Assembly: GCA_021793515.1 (NCBI GenBank)
Contig: JAJYSP010000008.1
Location: forward strand, 1-64,000
Source of the DNA: Actinomycetes bacterium
GTDB taxonomy: Bacteria > Actinomycetota > Acidimicrobiia > Acidimicrobiales > RAAP-2
Length of the DNA: 64,000 nt
Reading direction: 5' to 3'
Shown piece after piece: positions 6,550 through 15,081 of this stretch. Position numbers and translations under genes: made by a program. The notes under the pieces are model-generated. The model did no database searches. It was not told the DNA's origin and worked only from the letters and a program-made list of their open reading frames with translations. Position 1 is the first letter of the stretch, and each line of letters opens with the position of its first letter.

Positions 6550-7242
6550 GTGACCTCTCCCCCGTATCCCAACCTGTCGCGCCCGTCGGTGCTCTTGTTT
6601 GACCTCGATGGAACTCTCGTGGACTCCGCCGATGGCATCGTGTGGTCATTCGAAGCGACTCTTCGAGACTTCGATCGCGAGGTCGACCAGACCCGCCTGC
6701 GAACGTTCATCGGTCCACCACTCGACTACTCGTTCACACAGCTGGGTTTCGCAGCCGCGGAGATGGACAACGTCCTCGCGCGCTACCGCGATCACTACCA
6801 ACGCGAGGGGATGCACCGTTGCCAGCTCTACGACGGTGTCAGGTCCCTCCTCGAGTCCCTGACCGCGCAACAGGTGCCACTCGTGGTGGCGACAGCCAAG
6901 CGAGTCGACTTCGCGAACGATATCTTGGCGACGCTCGGCATCGCGCACCGCTTCCCCGTGGTGTGTGGCGCCCCCGTCGATGGACGTCTGACGTCTAAAG
7001 ACGTGATCGTCGCGGAAGCCATCGCACGAACCGACGCGCCGCGCGAGAATGCTTGGATGGTTGGTGACCGCCGCTTCGACGTCGTGGCGGCGCACCAACA
7101 CGGCTTGACGAGCATCGGCGTGACGTGGGGTTACGGGAGCGCGGACGAACTCAGTGCCGCGGGCGCGTCGGTGCTCGTGGACAGTCCACGACAACTAGGT
7201 GAACTCGTCCTTGGTGCACCGGTGGTGCACGGAATTGACTGA
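6550..7242 (+). CDS. HAD-superfamily phosphatase (phosphoglycolate phosphatase-like)
   Basis: About 230 aa, the normal length for the PGP/GmhB-like HAD group. Motif I is LLFDLDGTLVDSADGI with the nucleophile Asp and the acid/base Asp two residues on. Motif II is VVATAKR (Thr). The motif III Lys is in GRLTSKDVIV, and motif IV is MVGDRRFDVVAAHQHG. The cap lies between residues 25 and 95. It should hydrolyse a small phosphate ester such as phosphoglycolate or a nucleotide; the substrate cannot be fixed. The start GTG 6550 has a TAGCCT box eight bases upstream. It is a single gene. Confidence 0.88.
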   Translation: MTSPPYPNLSRPSVLLFDLDGTLVDSADGIVWSFEATLRDFDREVDQTRLRTFIGPPLDYSFTQLGFAAAEMDNVLARYRDHYQREGMHRCQLYDGVRSLLESLTAQQVPLVVATAKRVDFANDILATLGIAHRFPVVCGAPVDGRLTSKDVIVAEAIARTDAPRENAWMVGDRRFDVVAAHQHGLTSIGVTWGYGSADELSAAGASVLVDSPRQLGELVLGAPVVHGID

Positions 7243-7422
7243 GCGTAGGAACGACGTGAGTCGCAGGGTGCCCACCCGGTCGCGCAACACGAGATCTGCC
7301 ACCTCGACCGCCGTTAGCCACGGGCGCAGACCAAACGTGCATGTCACGCGACCGAGGGCGACGTCACGTTCGCGACGAACGCGCTTTCTGTCTCGAACCT
7401 GCCGCGTCGGGCACCGATCCGA

Positions 7423-7899
7423 TCAACTATTGAGGGCTTCGGCGAATGACGTTGGGTCGTCGACGGTGATAGCGAAGCGGCGGCCCCGAGACAGGTCGAG
7501 CCGTAACGCGTCACCGCTTCGGGTGACGACCGCCGCACGACGCAGGAGCGCGAGACTGCCGCGGTACCCCCAGCCGCCCGTTCGCAGCAACGTTAGCGAC
7601 GTCGCCTGAGCGTGCTCGATGTCGGTGGCGTCGAACGATTGACGGATCATCCCGCCAGGACCGTAAACGACCTCGAAGCGTCGGCCATCCGACGTTTGCA
7701 CGACTCGAGCGACGATCCGAGACGCGAGCACCGCCACGACGGCGACGACGAGTACCGAGAGCGCCGTCTTGGCGCGACTGGCGGGGAACCGTCGCCGTCG
7801 ACGCGGTACGAAGACCGTCGCGACACACACCGAGAGCAACAATGCGACGAGGCGACCCGAACGGAGCCGCTCCTCGATGACGATTGGTGAAGACTCCAT
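7423..7899 (-). CDS. small membrane protein with PH-like tail (DUF3093-like)
   Basis: About 158 aa. There are two hydrophobic segments near the N-terminus (LVALLLSVCVATVFV and ALSVLVVAVVAVLAS) separated by an arginine-rich loop. A soluble tail follows: GGWGYRGSLALLRRAAVV, LRLDLSRGRRFAITVDDP, SFAEAL. The GWGYRGS and IT[VI]DDP pieces recall actinobacterial DUF3093-like proteins; I assign this by memory of the pattern only. ATG 7899 is preferred over TTG 7905 because a TAGGCT -10 box (7906-7911) ends six bases before it. Function unknown. Confidence 0.65.
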   Translation of the reverse strand: MESSPIVIEERLRSGRLVALLLSVCVATVFVPRRRRRFPASRAKTALSVLVVAVVAVLASRIVARVVQTSDGRRFEVVYGPGGMIRQSFDATDIEHAQATSLTLLRTGGWGYRGSLALLRRAAVVTRSGDALRLDLSRGRRFAITVDDPTSFAEALNS

Positions 7900-7905
7900 G
7901 ACCAA

Positions 7906-7911
7906 AGCCTA
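7906..7911 (-). promoter_or_regulatory. -10 box for leaderless transcript of the 7423-7899 gene
   Basis: TAGGCT on the minus strand, six bases before ATG 7899. Confidence 0.55.
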
Positions 7912-7919
7912 GGCACGAT

Positions 7920-8666
7920 CTACGTGCCGTGCGCCGTTACTATCACGACGTTCTCGTCATGCATCGCGCCACGCCACTCGCCCCACGCGAAGGACGACAG
8001 CGCTGTCACCCCCTCTTGCAGGAGTCGTCGAGCGAGCACGCCCTTGACCGCCTTCGCCGCGTGGCCGATGGGCTTGGCCCCATCAGCAGACTGGAAGCGA
8101 ACCGTTATGACGGTCGTCGAAGCCGCGATGCGCTCCATGTCCACGACGCGTCGATGTTCGGCTGGCAGCAGGTCGACGATGGGGTGTCGCCCCACCACGC
8201 GTACCAGTGCATCGGTCACCGGTTCGCGCCAGTACGAGGTGAGTGGACCGCGGTCGACGAGCGACGCGTGGAACGTGAGTCGGTAGTCGGCGATCGGATC
8301 CTCACCGGCCGTGACACCGTAGAGCGCCGATGGCACCAGGACCCGCCGGCGTTGGGTCGACTTCAGCGTCGTCGGGTCCAGATGGGTCCAGACGACGCCG
8401 TTGTATCGACGCCACGTCGCGAAGACTGGCGCGTCACCGGCAACGATTCGCTCGAGCGCGTCGCCCGCACGGTCCAGTAGCGCGCCGCGAAGGTGCGTCA
8501 ATCGTTCGAGGGCGCCACGGTCGCCGCTGACCGTCGCGAGCGACGTGATGAGCGACGAACGTCGCTCATCGAGCAGGTCGTCGAACACCCCTCGTCGCGT
8601 GCCCATCCCACCCCCGAGCGCCTTGCCCTCCGACGGCGGCAGCAAGACGAACGGGGCCAGTGACAT
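7920..8666 (-). CDS. yaaA: YaaA family peroxide-stress protein (UPF0246)
   Basis: About 248 aa, full length for YaaA. The diagnostic N-terminal LLPPSEGK occurs at about residues 8-15. Later segments also fit: YNGVVWTHLD, VLVPSALYGV, IADYRLTFHASL, HRRVVDMERI and SFAWGEW. YaaA binds DNA and lowers intracellular free iron during peroxide stress in E. coli. In actinobacteria the role is less clear. Transcribed alone, from ATG 8666. Confidence 0.88.
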   Translation of the reverse strand: MSLAPFVLLPPSEGKALGGGMGTRRGVFDDLLDERRSSLITSLATVSGDRGALERLTHLRGALLDRAGDALERIVAGDAPVFATWRRYNGVVWTHLDPTTLKSTQRRRVLVPSALYGVTAGEDPIADYRLTFHASLVDRGPLTSYWREPVTDALVRVVGRHPIVDLLPAEHRRVVDMERIAASTTVITVRFQSADGAKPIGHAAKAVKGVLARRLLQEGVTALSSFAWGEWRGAMHDENVVIVTAHGT

Positions 8667-8686
8667 GGCCCTTTACGGTACCGGGT

Positions 8687-8965
8687 CTAGGCGGCGTTCA
8701 ACACTTCGGGCGTCAGTCCCATCGCGCGAACAAAGTTACGAACCTTGACCACTTGGTCCTCGGTGAGATCCCGGGTCCGAGTCGATCCGAACGAGATCGT
8801 CTCACCGTCTACCGTCACCGCCCAGTTTCCCCGATGCGTCTCGTGCACGACCCCGAAACGGGCGAGCAACGAACAGACGTCATGCCACTGAATGTTGTGA
8901 TTCAACGGGTGCGTGAACAACTTTTGCAGTGTCACGCGGTGGTGGTGGTCCAACTTGCTCAGCAT
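8687..8965 (-). CDS. conserved small hypothetical protein
   Basis: About 92 aa. It reads MLSKLDHHHRVTLQKLF, then HNIQWHDVCSLLARFG, a beta hairpin GNWAVTVDGETISFG and a helical end LTEDQVVKVRNFVRAMG. The alpha-beta-beta-alpha layout resembles dsRBD-like HicA folds, but no catalytic His of HicA can be assigned with confidence and no partner antitoxin is adjacent. I know similar small proteins from mycobacteria and other actinobacteria only as uncharacterised. Confidence 0.7.
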   Translation of the reverse strand: MLSKLDHHHRVTLQKLFTHPLNHNIQWHDVCSLLARFGVVHETHRGNWAVTVDGETISFGSTRTRDLTEDQVVKVRNFVRAMGLTPEVLNAA

Positions 8966-9018
8966 TACTGACCCCCTTCGGCGTCCGATGGCCGGACTCC
9001 AAGATCATGGTCGCGCAC

Positions 9019-10233
9019 CTAGGGGGCGATGTCAAGGAGCGAAATCAGCTCGACGTGCTCGGTCATGGGGAAAAGGTCGAGGATCTCCATATGGGAGACC
9101 GAAAAACCACTCGATAAGAAGACCTTAAGATCTCGGGCGAACGTGGCCGCGTCACACGACACGTAGACGATGCGTCGCGGCCGTCGATCCGCGATCGCCG
9201 CAGCCACACCCTTAGCCAGCCCGGCCCGCGGCGGGTCGACGACCACGATGTCGCTCGGACCAATGAGGTTGCGCACGACATCCGCAGTAACCATCGTCTG
9301 GCGAACCCGAAGTTGGCTGTGGCCGGCACCGTTCTCACGTGCGTCGCGCACAGCGTGCGGCGATGATTCAACACCCACCACGCGCCCAGTAGTGCCCACG
9401 GCCGCCGCCAGCGCCACCGTGAAGAGTCCGACGCCACTGTAGAGGTCGACGACCCGGTCGCCTCGTTGAACGCTTGACAGCGATAACACCCGCTCGAGGA
9501 GCATGGACGGAGCGTCGACGTGCGACTGCCAAAACGACTGGGGCGAGACGTTGTAGAACGTGTCGCCGACGGCAACCCGTGAGAAGGGCGCTGGATCGAT
9601 TCGGTGGCCACGCAGGTCACAGACCTCGAAGCGAGCTGTGCGACCAACGTGGCGCTTGACCACGGCGAAGGGCGGCGCGTCGCCGATAGCGCGCAACTCG
9701 ACCTCGTCGGCCTGTTTCCACTCAGTACTGAACGCCTCTTGGGCTCGCGAGTCCACGAGCCAGCAGGGATTGATCGTGACCAACGAGTGCGATCGGCTCG
9801 CGCGCAGGGCCAATCGGCCGTCGTCGTCCACCGCACAGCGCAAGCGAGTCCGACTGCCCTGGGCGGGCGACGGGGCGTGCACCAACGCCGGCGTGTAGTC
9901 GATTCCGGCGATACGTCTGAGTTGTTCGGTGACGATCGATTCCTTCCACGACGCCTGTCCCGCAACAGACGCGTGTTGGAGATCGCACCCGCCACATCCG
10001 CCGGCACCGGAGAACCGACAGGGTGCCGTCACTCGATCGGCACTCGGTTCGAGGACTCGTCGCGTAACCGCGCGAGCAAAGGACGTGGTCCGTTCGCCGA
10101 CGCTCACCGCGACCAACTCACCGGGCAGGCTGTCACGCACGAACACGACGAGTCCGTCACTGAGTCGACCGACGCCCCCTCCCGTGGCGGGTCGCTCAAT
10201 ACGGACTATCTCTTCGTCGGTGGGGTCGGACAC
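9019..10233 (-). CDS. TRAM-domain RNA m5U methyltransferase (RlmD/TrmA family)
   Basis: About 404 aa. The N-terminal TRAM-like barrel (GGGVGRLSDGLVVFVRDSLP) is followed by a Cys cluster, PCRFSGAGGCGGCDLQHA with a further Cys in NPCWLVD, which should hold a 4Fe-4S cluster. The SAM-binding Rossmann part shows VVDLYSGVGLFTVALA, and the catalytic block is VVDPPRAGL followed by VYVSCDAATFARDL, where the Cys is the nucleophile. It methylates a uridine in 23S rRNA or tRNA; the exact site is not predictable. GTG 10233 lies six bases after a TAGGAT box (10240-10245), so the mRNA is probably leaderless. Confidence 0.88.
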   Translation of the reverse strand: MSDPTDEEIVRIERPATGGGVGRLSDGLVVFVRDSLPGELVAVSVGERTTSFARAVTRRVLEPSADRVTAPCRFSGAGGCGGCDLQHASVAGQASWKESIVTEQLRRIAGIDYTPALVHAPSPAQGSRTRLRCAVDDDGRLALRASRSHSLVTINPCWLVDSRAQEAFSTEWKQADEVELRAIGDAPPFAVVKRHVGRTARFEVCDLRGHRIDPAPFSRVAVGDTFYNVSPQSFWQSHVDAPSMLLERVLSLSSVQRGDRVVDLYSGVGLFTVALAAAVGTTGRVVGVESSPHAVRDARENGAGHSQLRVRQTMVTADVVRNLIGPSDIVVVDPPRAGLAKGVAAAIADRRPRRIVYVSCDAATFARDLKVFLSSGFSVSHMEILDLFPMTEHVELISLLDIAP

Positions 10234-10239
10234 CGCCGT

Positions 10240-10245
10240 ATCCTA
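10240..10245 (-). promoter_or_regulatory. -10 box for leaderless transcript of the RNA methyltransferase
   Basis: TAGGAT on the minus strand, six bases before GTG 10233. Confidence 0.55.
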
Positions 10246-10333
10246 CCGAGGCCACCTCGGTTGGCACACCGCGAAGTCGCTGGGGCCATCAACGACCTCG
10301 ACCTCCTCGGTGTCACGCTCGCGCCAGTCGACC

Positions 10334-11047
10334 TCACACGGCCGCGTCAGGTCCGACCGCGGGGTCGTACGCCCTCGAGTGGGCGACGACTACGTCGATG
10401 AGTTCGCGTGCCCGCTCGCGCGCCCGGGGTTCCTCGTCCACTGTCTGAGCGATGAGGGCCGCCGGGTCGTAGCCCAGGGAACGGGCATCATCACCACTCG
10501 CGTCGAACCAGTCGCGCAGCTGCGCCGCATCGATCTCTGGGTGGAACTGCACGCCGATGTGTCGACCAATGGAAAACGCCTGCACGCAACGACTCGACGT
10601 TGCCCACAACGTGGCCGTCGCGGGTAAGCGGCACGCGTCAAAGTGGTATTCGAACCACGGCCCAGGTCCGATGGGGGAATCGGCAGTCGGTTCGACGACG
10701 TGCCAACCGATCTCCGGTTCGTTTCCCGGCCCGACCACTCCACCGAAGTATCGACAGAGTGCTTGAGCCCCAAAGCAGATGCCAAAGACGGTGATCCCTC
10801 GCCGGTCAGCATCCTCGATGAGCGCGAGTTCGCGAGCGAACCACGCCCGTTCGACGTCCGGGTCGTAGACGGCCGCGCTCGACCCGAGTATCACCACGAG
10901 GTCAACGTTCTCGAGCGACGGCGTTGAACTCGACTCGTTGAAGAGCAGCACAGCCAACTCGAAGCCACGCGACACCAACGCCTCACCGACAAGACCGGGG
11001 TTGTCTTCTCGGTGATGGCGCAGAACAAGGGCTCGAGCCGCCGTCAC
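10334..11047 (-). CDS. class I glutamine amidotransferase-like protein
   Basis: About 237 aa. The core shows VDLVVILGSSAAVYD, the nucleophile elbow TVFGICFGAQALCRYFGG with Cys, and GVQFHPEIDAAQL with the catalytic His and Glu, giving a complete triad. This is a stand-alone GATase1 of the GMP-synthase-like subgroup. Such proteins can hydrolyse gamma-glutamyl compounds or act with an unlinked synthetase. No partner is adjacent; the neighbour on the left is an RNA methyltransferase in the same direction, 100 bp away. Confidence 0.82.
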   Translation of the reverse strand: MTAARALVLRHHREDNPGLVGEALVSRGFELAVLLFNESSSTPSLENVDLVVILGSSAAVYDPDVERAWFARELALIEDADRRGITVFGICFGAQALCRYFGGVVGPGNEPEIGWHVVEPTADSPIGPGPWFEYHFDACRLPATATLWATSSRCVQAFSIGRHIGVQFHPEIDAAQLRDWFDASGDDARSLGYDPAALIAQTVDEEPRARERARELIDVVVAHSRAYDPAVGPDAAV

Positions 11048-11075
11048 GCCAACCCGTCCGCGTTCGTCGGCCAGC

Positions 11076-11351
11076 CTACGATGGCGTCCACCCGAGCGAG
11101 GTCGCGATCTCCTTGCACGTCGGACAGATCGGGTACTTCTTCGGGTCGCGGCCCGGGACCCAGACCTTGCCGCACAGGGCGGTGACGGGAGTGGCGTTTA
11201 TGATCCCCTCGACCACGGAATTGCCGATCGGAACGAACTCACCACCCTCGGGTGTGTAGCCCTCCAAGACCACGTGGGCGAACCGGTCGTGGTCGCCATC
11301 GTCGGTGATCGGCGTGGTGGTTTCGCGGATCTCGGTGTTGGCGTTGCTCAC
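11076..11351 (-). CDS. DUF3039 zinc-binding small protein
   Basis: About 91 aa. VTALCGKVWVPGRDPKKYPICPTCKEIATS is the diagnostic DUF3039 segment, with three cysteines (one plus CxxC) that likely bind zinc. The N-terminus is polar and contains HDRFAHVV. Widespread in actinobacteria, function unknown. GTG 11351 lies eight bases after a TAACAT box. It is divergent from the small CxxC protein at 11395. Confidence 0.85.
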   Translation of the reverse strand: MSNANTEIRETTTPITDDGDHDRFAHVVLEGYTPEGGEFVPIGNSVVEGIINATPVTALCGKVWVPGRDPKKYPICPTCKEIATSLGWTPS

Positions 11352-11394
11352 AGTTTCATATGTTACCGACCGCCGTCACTAGTCTCGTAGCGTC

Positions 11395-11610
11395 ATGCCG
11401 CGACGCCGCCGACGACCCTCCACGCGACCACTCGGACGAGTTGCGTCCCATTTCACGCGCGATGGGACGCCCAAACAGCCCTATCGGACCCAGGCCGAGG
11501 CCCAAAGTGCCGCCCAACTCGCCTGGACACTCAACGGCGTCGACTTGAATTCGTACCGCTGCGACTACTGCTTCCAGTGGCATATCGGCCGTCGTTTCCG
11601 CGGGGATTAG
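11395..11610 (+). CDS. small CxxC protein
   Basis: About 71 aa. The N-terminus is very basic (MPRRRRRPSTRPLGR). The middle reads TPKQPYRTQAEAQSAAQLAW, and the end has YRCDYCFQWHIGRRF with CxxC and a His that could complete a metal site. It looks like a nucleic-acid or ribosome-associated small zinc protein, which is an inference from charge and CxxC only. Divergent from DUF3039 with about 40 bp between starts. Confidence 0.65.
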   Translation: MPRRRRRPSTRPLGRVASHFTRDGTPKQPYRTQAEAQSAAQLAWTLNGVDLNSYRCDYCFQWHIGRRFRGD

Positions 11611-11664
11611 CGCCGCAGGACGAAACCGGGCAAGATAGATGAACGCGACAGGGAAAGGTTCACC

Positions 11665-11901
11665 ATGGCGGTTCAGGCCTACATCTTGATTCAGTCCGAA
11701 ATCGGCTCCAGTGAGAACGTGGTCACGGCGACCCGGGCCGTTCCGGGCGTCATCGAGTCATTCGAAGTGACCGGTCCCTACGACGTCATCGTCCGGTGCG
11801 AGGCCGAGAGTGTCGATGACCTCGGTAAGTTCATTGTTGGCGCCATTCAGCGGGTACCGGGGATCACCCGGACGCTCACGTGCCCGGTGGTCAACATCTA
11901 G
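11665..11901 (+). CDS. stand-alone Lrp/AsnC ligand-binding (RAM) domain protein
   Basis: About 78 aa. It starts MAVQAYILIQSEIGSSENVV and continues AVPGVIESFEVTGPYDVIVR and VDDLGKFIVGAIQRVPGI, the RAM/SAM alpha-beta sandwich of Lrp/AsnC regulators, without a DNA-binding domain. Such single-domain proteins form ring assemblies and may bind small amino-acid-like effectors. A strong ribosome site GGGAAAGG precedes ATG 11665. Confidence 0.85.
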   Translation: MAVQAYILIQSEIGSSENVVTATRAVPGVIESFEVTGPYDVIVRCEAESVDDLGKFIVGAIQRVPGITRTLTCPVVNI

Positions 11902-12099
11902 TTCGACTCCGACATCGTGATGTGGTAATCACGTTGGCTGACGCGGCGACAAGACCGCGTCGAGTACGACACGACGGGCGCCGCGACGATTGAAGGCGTC
12001 GCCTGAGCGACTCGACGGACACGCTGCTCGCAGCAACGAGTACCGTTCCGTCAGATCGTGCCCGGAATCCGCGCCGAGCCCCGTTCGATCCGATCTCGA

Positions 12100-13260
12100 T
12101 CAGGTCGTCGCGTCGCTCGCCGTCGACTCCCCGAACGCACCCGCACGACGGAACGCCTCGAAGTCATCGCCAACGATCCCCCACCGGGCGAGGCCCATAC
12201 GAGTACCCGACCCCGCCAGGCCGGGCGGGTCGCCAATCGAGCCCGGTGTCTTTGAGAATCTCGGCGCCGGGTTGGGCTGGACGGTACCGTCTACGTCAAA
12301 GACCGCTCGCTCGACGTTGACGGCGTGCGCCGCTGCTTCTCGCGGTGAGAGAACCGGCGTGACGCAGGCGTCGGTGCCTGAGAAGACGGACTCCCACTCG
12401 TCGCGCGTCTTGGTGGCGAACACTGCCGCGAACCGCTCCTTCATTTCGGGCCACGATGCTCGGTCCATTTGCGGCGCCAATGTCGAGTCATCGAGCGCGA
12501 GTCCACGAACGAGCTCCGCGTAGAACTGCGGCTCGATCGCACCAACCGCGACAAACCGGTGATCGAGGGTCTCGTAGACCTCATAGAACGGTGCCCCAGA
12601 ATCGAGGATGTTGGCGCCGCGTTCCTCGGTCCAGTAACCGAGATTCTCAAATGCGTGGGTCATGGTCAACATCGACGCTGTACCGTCCACCATCGCCGCG
12701 TCGACGACCTGACCTTCGCCCGTCGCTCGTGCGTGCAAGACGGCCGCCAGGACCCCGAAGAGCAGGAACATCGAGCCCCCTCCGAAGTCACCCACGAGGT
12801 TGAGCGGCGGCACGGGCCGTTCGCCCGCTCGTCCGATCGGCCAGAGCGCACCCGACAGCGCGATGTAGTTGATGTCGTGACCCGCTCGATGGGCGAGTTG
12901 ACCCTCTTGTCCGTACCCCGTGATCCGCCCGTACACGAGGCGCGGATTGCGAGCGGCGACATCTGACGGCCCGACGCCGAGACGCTCCGCCACCCCCGGA
13001 CGAAACCCCTCAATGAGCACATCGGCCCGTTCACAGAGCCGCAACACGAGCTGGCGTCCCGCCTCGCACTTCAAGTCGACGGCAACCGACGGCCGCGATC
13101 GGGCCAGTAGGTCCCAGGTGAACGCATCCTTGGCGTCGATGTCACCACGTTCCAAGCGCAGCACGTCAGCGCCGAGATCGGCCAACAACATGCACGCGTA
13201 AGGACCGGGCCCGATCCCGGCCAGCTCGATGACCTTTAGACCAGTGAGTGGGCCCGTCAT
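12100..13260 (-). CDS. CoA-transferase family III (alpha-methylacyl-CoA racemase-like)
   Basis: About 386 aa from ATG 13260 (MTGPLTGLKVIELAGIGPGP). The frame is open to 13437 but the extra 59 residues lack similarity. Family III markers: GPGPYACMLLADLGADVLRLER, a long segment around GFRPGVAERLGVGP, GYGQEGQLAHRAGHDINYIA, the active-site Asp in LVGDFGGGSMF, and GEGQVVDAAMVDG. The HDINYIA and FLLFGVLAAV pieces fit the AMACR/Mcr branch, which epimerises 2-methylacyl-CoA esters in branched fatty acid degradation. About 200 bp on its 3' side (11902-12099) holds only a 6-bp hairpin at 11916-11933. Confidence 0.85.
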   Translation of the reverse strand: MTGPLTGLKVIELAGIGPGPYACMLLADLGADVLRLERGDIDAKDAFTWDLLARSRPSVAVDLKCEAGRQLVLRLCERADVLIEGFRPGVAERLGVGPSDVAARNPRLVYGRITGYGQEGQLAHRAGHDINYIALSGALWPIGRAGERPVPPLNLVGDFGGGSMFLLFGVLAAVLHARATGEGQVVDAAMVDGTASMLTMTHAFENLGYWTEERGANILDSGAPFYEVYETLDHRFVAVGAIEPQFYAELVRGLALDDSTLAPQMDRASWPEMKERFAAVFATKTRDEWESVFSGTDACVTPVLSPREAAAHAVNVERAVFDVDGTVQPNPAPRFSKTPGSIGDPPGLAGSGTRMGLARWGIVGDDFEAFRRAGAFGESTASDATT

Positions 13261-13443
13261 CGCGCGTCCCGGGTCTGGCACATCGCTGCGTGTGATCGTG
13301 ACGCACACTCCCAACGGGATCGGGCACGAACAACCCTCGTACGAGTTCGCACCTCGACGGTCATCGGATGTCCAACCCAGAAATGGTGCGCCCAAACTCC
13401 ACATCACGCAAGTTACTTGGTGTCCGTGTGCCAACATGGCGCC

Positions 13444-15081
13444 ATGTCTTCTTTCACGCGCCTCGATGCCGTTCGCGCACTGGGCTCAACGCGCTACGAC
13501 ATCGTCGTGATCGGTGCCGGCATGACCGGCGCCGGGGTGGCGCTGGACGCTGCCTCACGTGGACTCCGTGTGGCACTCATCGACGCCGGCGACATCGGAT
13601 CGGGTACGAGCTCCAAGTCCTCCAAGATGGTCCACGGCGGTTTGCGTTACCTCCAGCAAAAAGAGTTCCGTTTGGTCCGCGAGAACCTCCGCGAGCGCCA
13701 ACGACTGCTGGAAAATGCCCCCTTCCTCGTGCGGCCGCTCCCCTTCCTCATTCCGCTCTTCGGCGCCAACGGCGTGGCTTCCCGGGCCCTCGTCAAGGGG
13801 TACGCCACCGCACTTCGCTTCTACGACTGGGCCGGTGGCTGGCGGATCGGCCATCGGTACCGTAAGATCGACCGCGCCGAGGCCATCGGGTATTTGCCAA
13901 CGCTTCGCGCTGACCGACTCGTGGCGGGATTCCTCTACTACGACGCGCGCGGTGACGATGCGCGAGTAGCGCTGCTGGCGGCTCGAACCGCGGCGCTCGA
14001 CCACGGCGCCGACGTCGCGAACTACGTTCGAGCGATCTCAATGGAGCACGACGCCGACGGCCGCGTGCGCACAGTTCATGCGCGTGACGAACGAACTGGC
14101 GAAAGCCTCGCCATATCGACCCGTTGTGTGATCAACGCGACCGGCGTCTGGGCCGACCAGGTGATCGCGATGGCGAACGGAACCCCGTCCGCCGTCATCA
14201 CTCCGGCCAAGGGTGTGCACGTCTCGGTATCGCGCGATCGACTGCCCGCGAAGGTTGCAGCGGTGTTCGCAGTGCCCGACGACCGCCGCAGTATCTTCGT
14301 CGTGCCTTTCGACGACGCGCCATACACCTTCGTCGGCACGACGGACACCGCCTACGACGGCGAACTCGACGACCCGATGTGCAGCCCCGACGACGTCGCC
14401 TATCTGCTCGAAGCCGTCAACGCCTCGACGGATTCCGCGCTGACCATCGACGACGTCACTGGTGTCTGGGCGGGCTTGCGACCCCTACTGGCACCGCCTG
14501 AGGGCAAGACGCTCTCCCAGCGCACCGCCGACCTCTCGCGTCGTCACCGCGTCATCGATACCGATGACGCGGTAGTCCACGTCACCGGTGGCAAGTGGAC
14601 AACGTACCGTCAAATGGCCGAGGACGCAGTGGACGCGGCCGGACGATACGTGGGACGTTCACCGGCGCGCACGAAACATCTCCGCTTCCACGGTACGGGG
14701 CCGTGGCGGCCAACAACCGATCTCGAAACCCACCTCTACCGGCGCTACGGAGATGACGCCCTCGTGATACTCGCGATGATCGCGGACGAACCCAGCCTCG
14801 CTGATGCGCCCATCGTCAACCAGCCCTACGTGCTCGCTGAGTTCATCTACAGCGTCCGATTCGAGATGGCCGAGTCACTGCTCGACCTGCTCACGCGACG
14901 CACGCGGGCCCACCTGCACGACGCTCGGGCCACCTTGGCCGCGGCACCTCGAATTGCTCAAACGGTCGCGCCCGACTTCGCCTGGAGCGAGGAGGTGACC
15001 CAAGCCCAGGTCGCCGCCTACGCCGAACTCGTCGCCCGGGAATTCACAGCCGCTGGGCTGTCCGAAGGGCTCCGGTCATGA
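13444..15081 (+). CDS. glpD: GlpD-like FAD-dependent glycerol-3-phosphate dehydrogenase
   Basis: About 545 aa. The dinucleotide motif is DIVVIGAGMTGAGVALDAAS near residue 17, and the GlpD signature is GTSSKSSKMVHGGLRYLQQ. Other family pieces are KGVHVSVSRD, FVVPFDDAPYTFVGTTDT and VTGGKWTTYRQMAEDAVD, with the C-terminal GlpD cap around LAEFIYSVRFEMAESLLDLL. The usual reaction is G3P to DHAP with electrons going to quinone. It leads a three-gene operon; its stop overlaps the next start as ATGA. Start ATG 13444 (MSSFTRLDAV). The operon context is discussed under the kinase. Confidence 0.88.
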   Translation: MSSFTRLDAVRALGSTRYDIVVIGAGMTGAGVALDAASRGLRVALIDAGDIGSGTSSKSSKMVHGGLRYLQQKEFRLVRENLRERQRLLENAPFLVRPLPFLIPLFGANGVASRALVKGYATALRFYDWAGGWRIGHRYRKIDRAEAIGYLPTLRADRLVAGFLYYDARGDDARVALLAARTAALDHGADVANYVRAISMEHDADGRVRTVHARDERTGESLAISTRCVINATGVWADQVIAMANGTPSAVITPAKGVHVSVSRDRLPAKVAAVFAVPDDRRSIFVVPFDDAPYTFVGTTDTAYDGELDDPMCSPDDVAYLLEAVNASTDSALTIDDVTGVWAGLRPLLAPPEGKTLSQRTADLSRRHRVIDTDDAVVHVTGGKWTTYRQMAEDAVDAAGRYVGRSPARTKHLRFHGTGPWRPTTDLETHLYRRYGDDALVILAMIADEPSLADAPIVNQPYVLAEFIYSVRFEMAESLLDLLTRRTRAHLHDARATLAAAPRIAQTVAPDFAWSEEVTQAQVAAYAELVAREFTAAGLSEGLRS

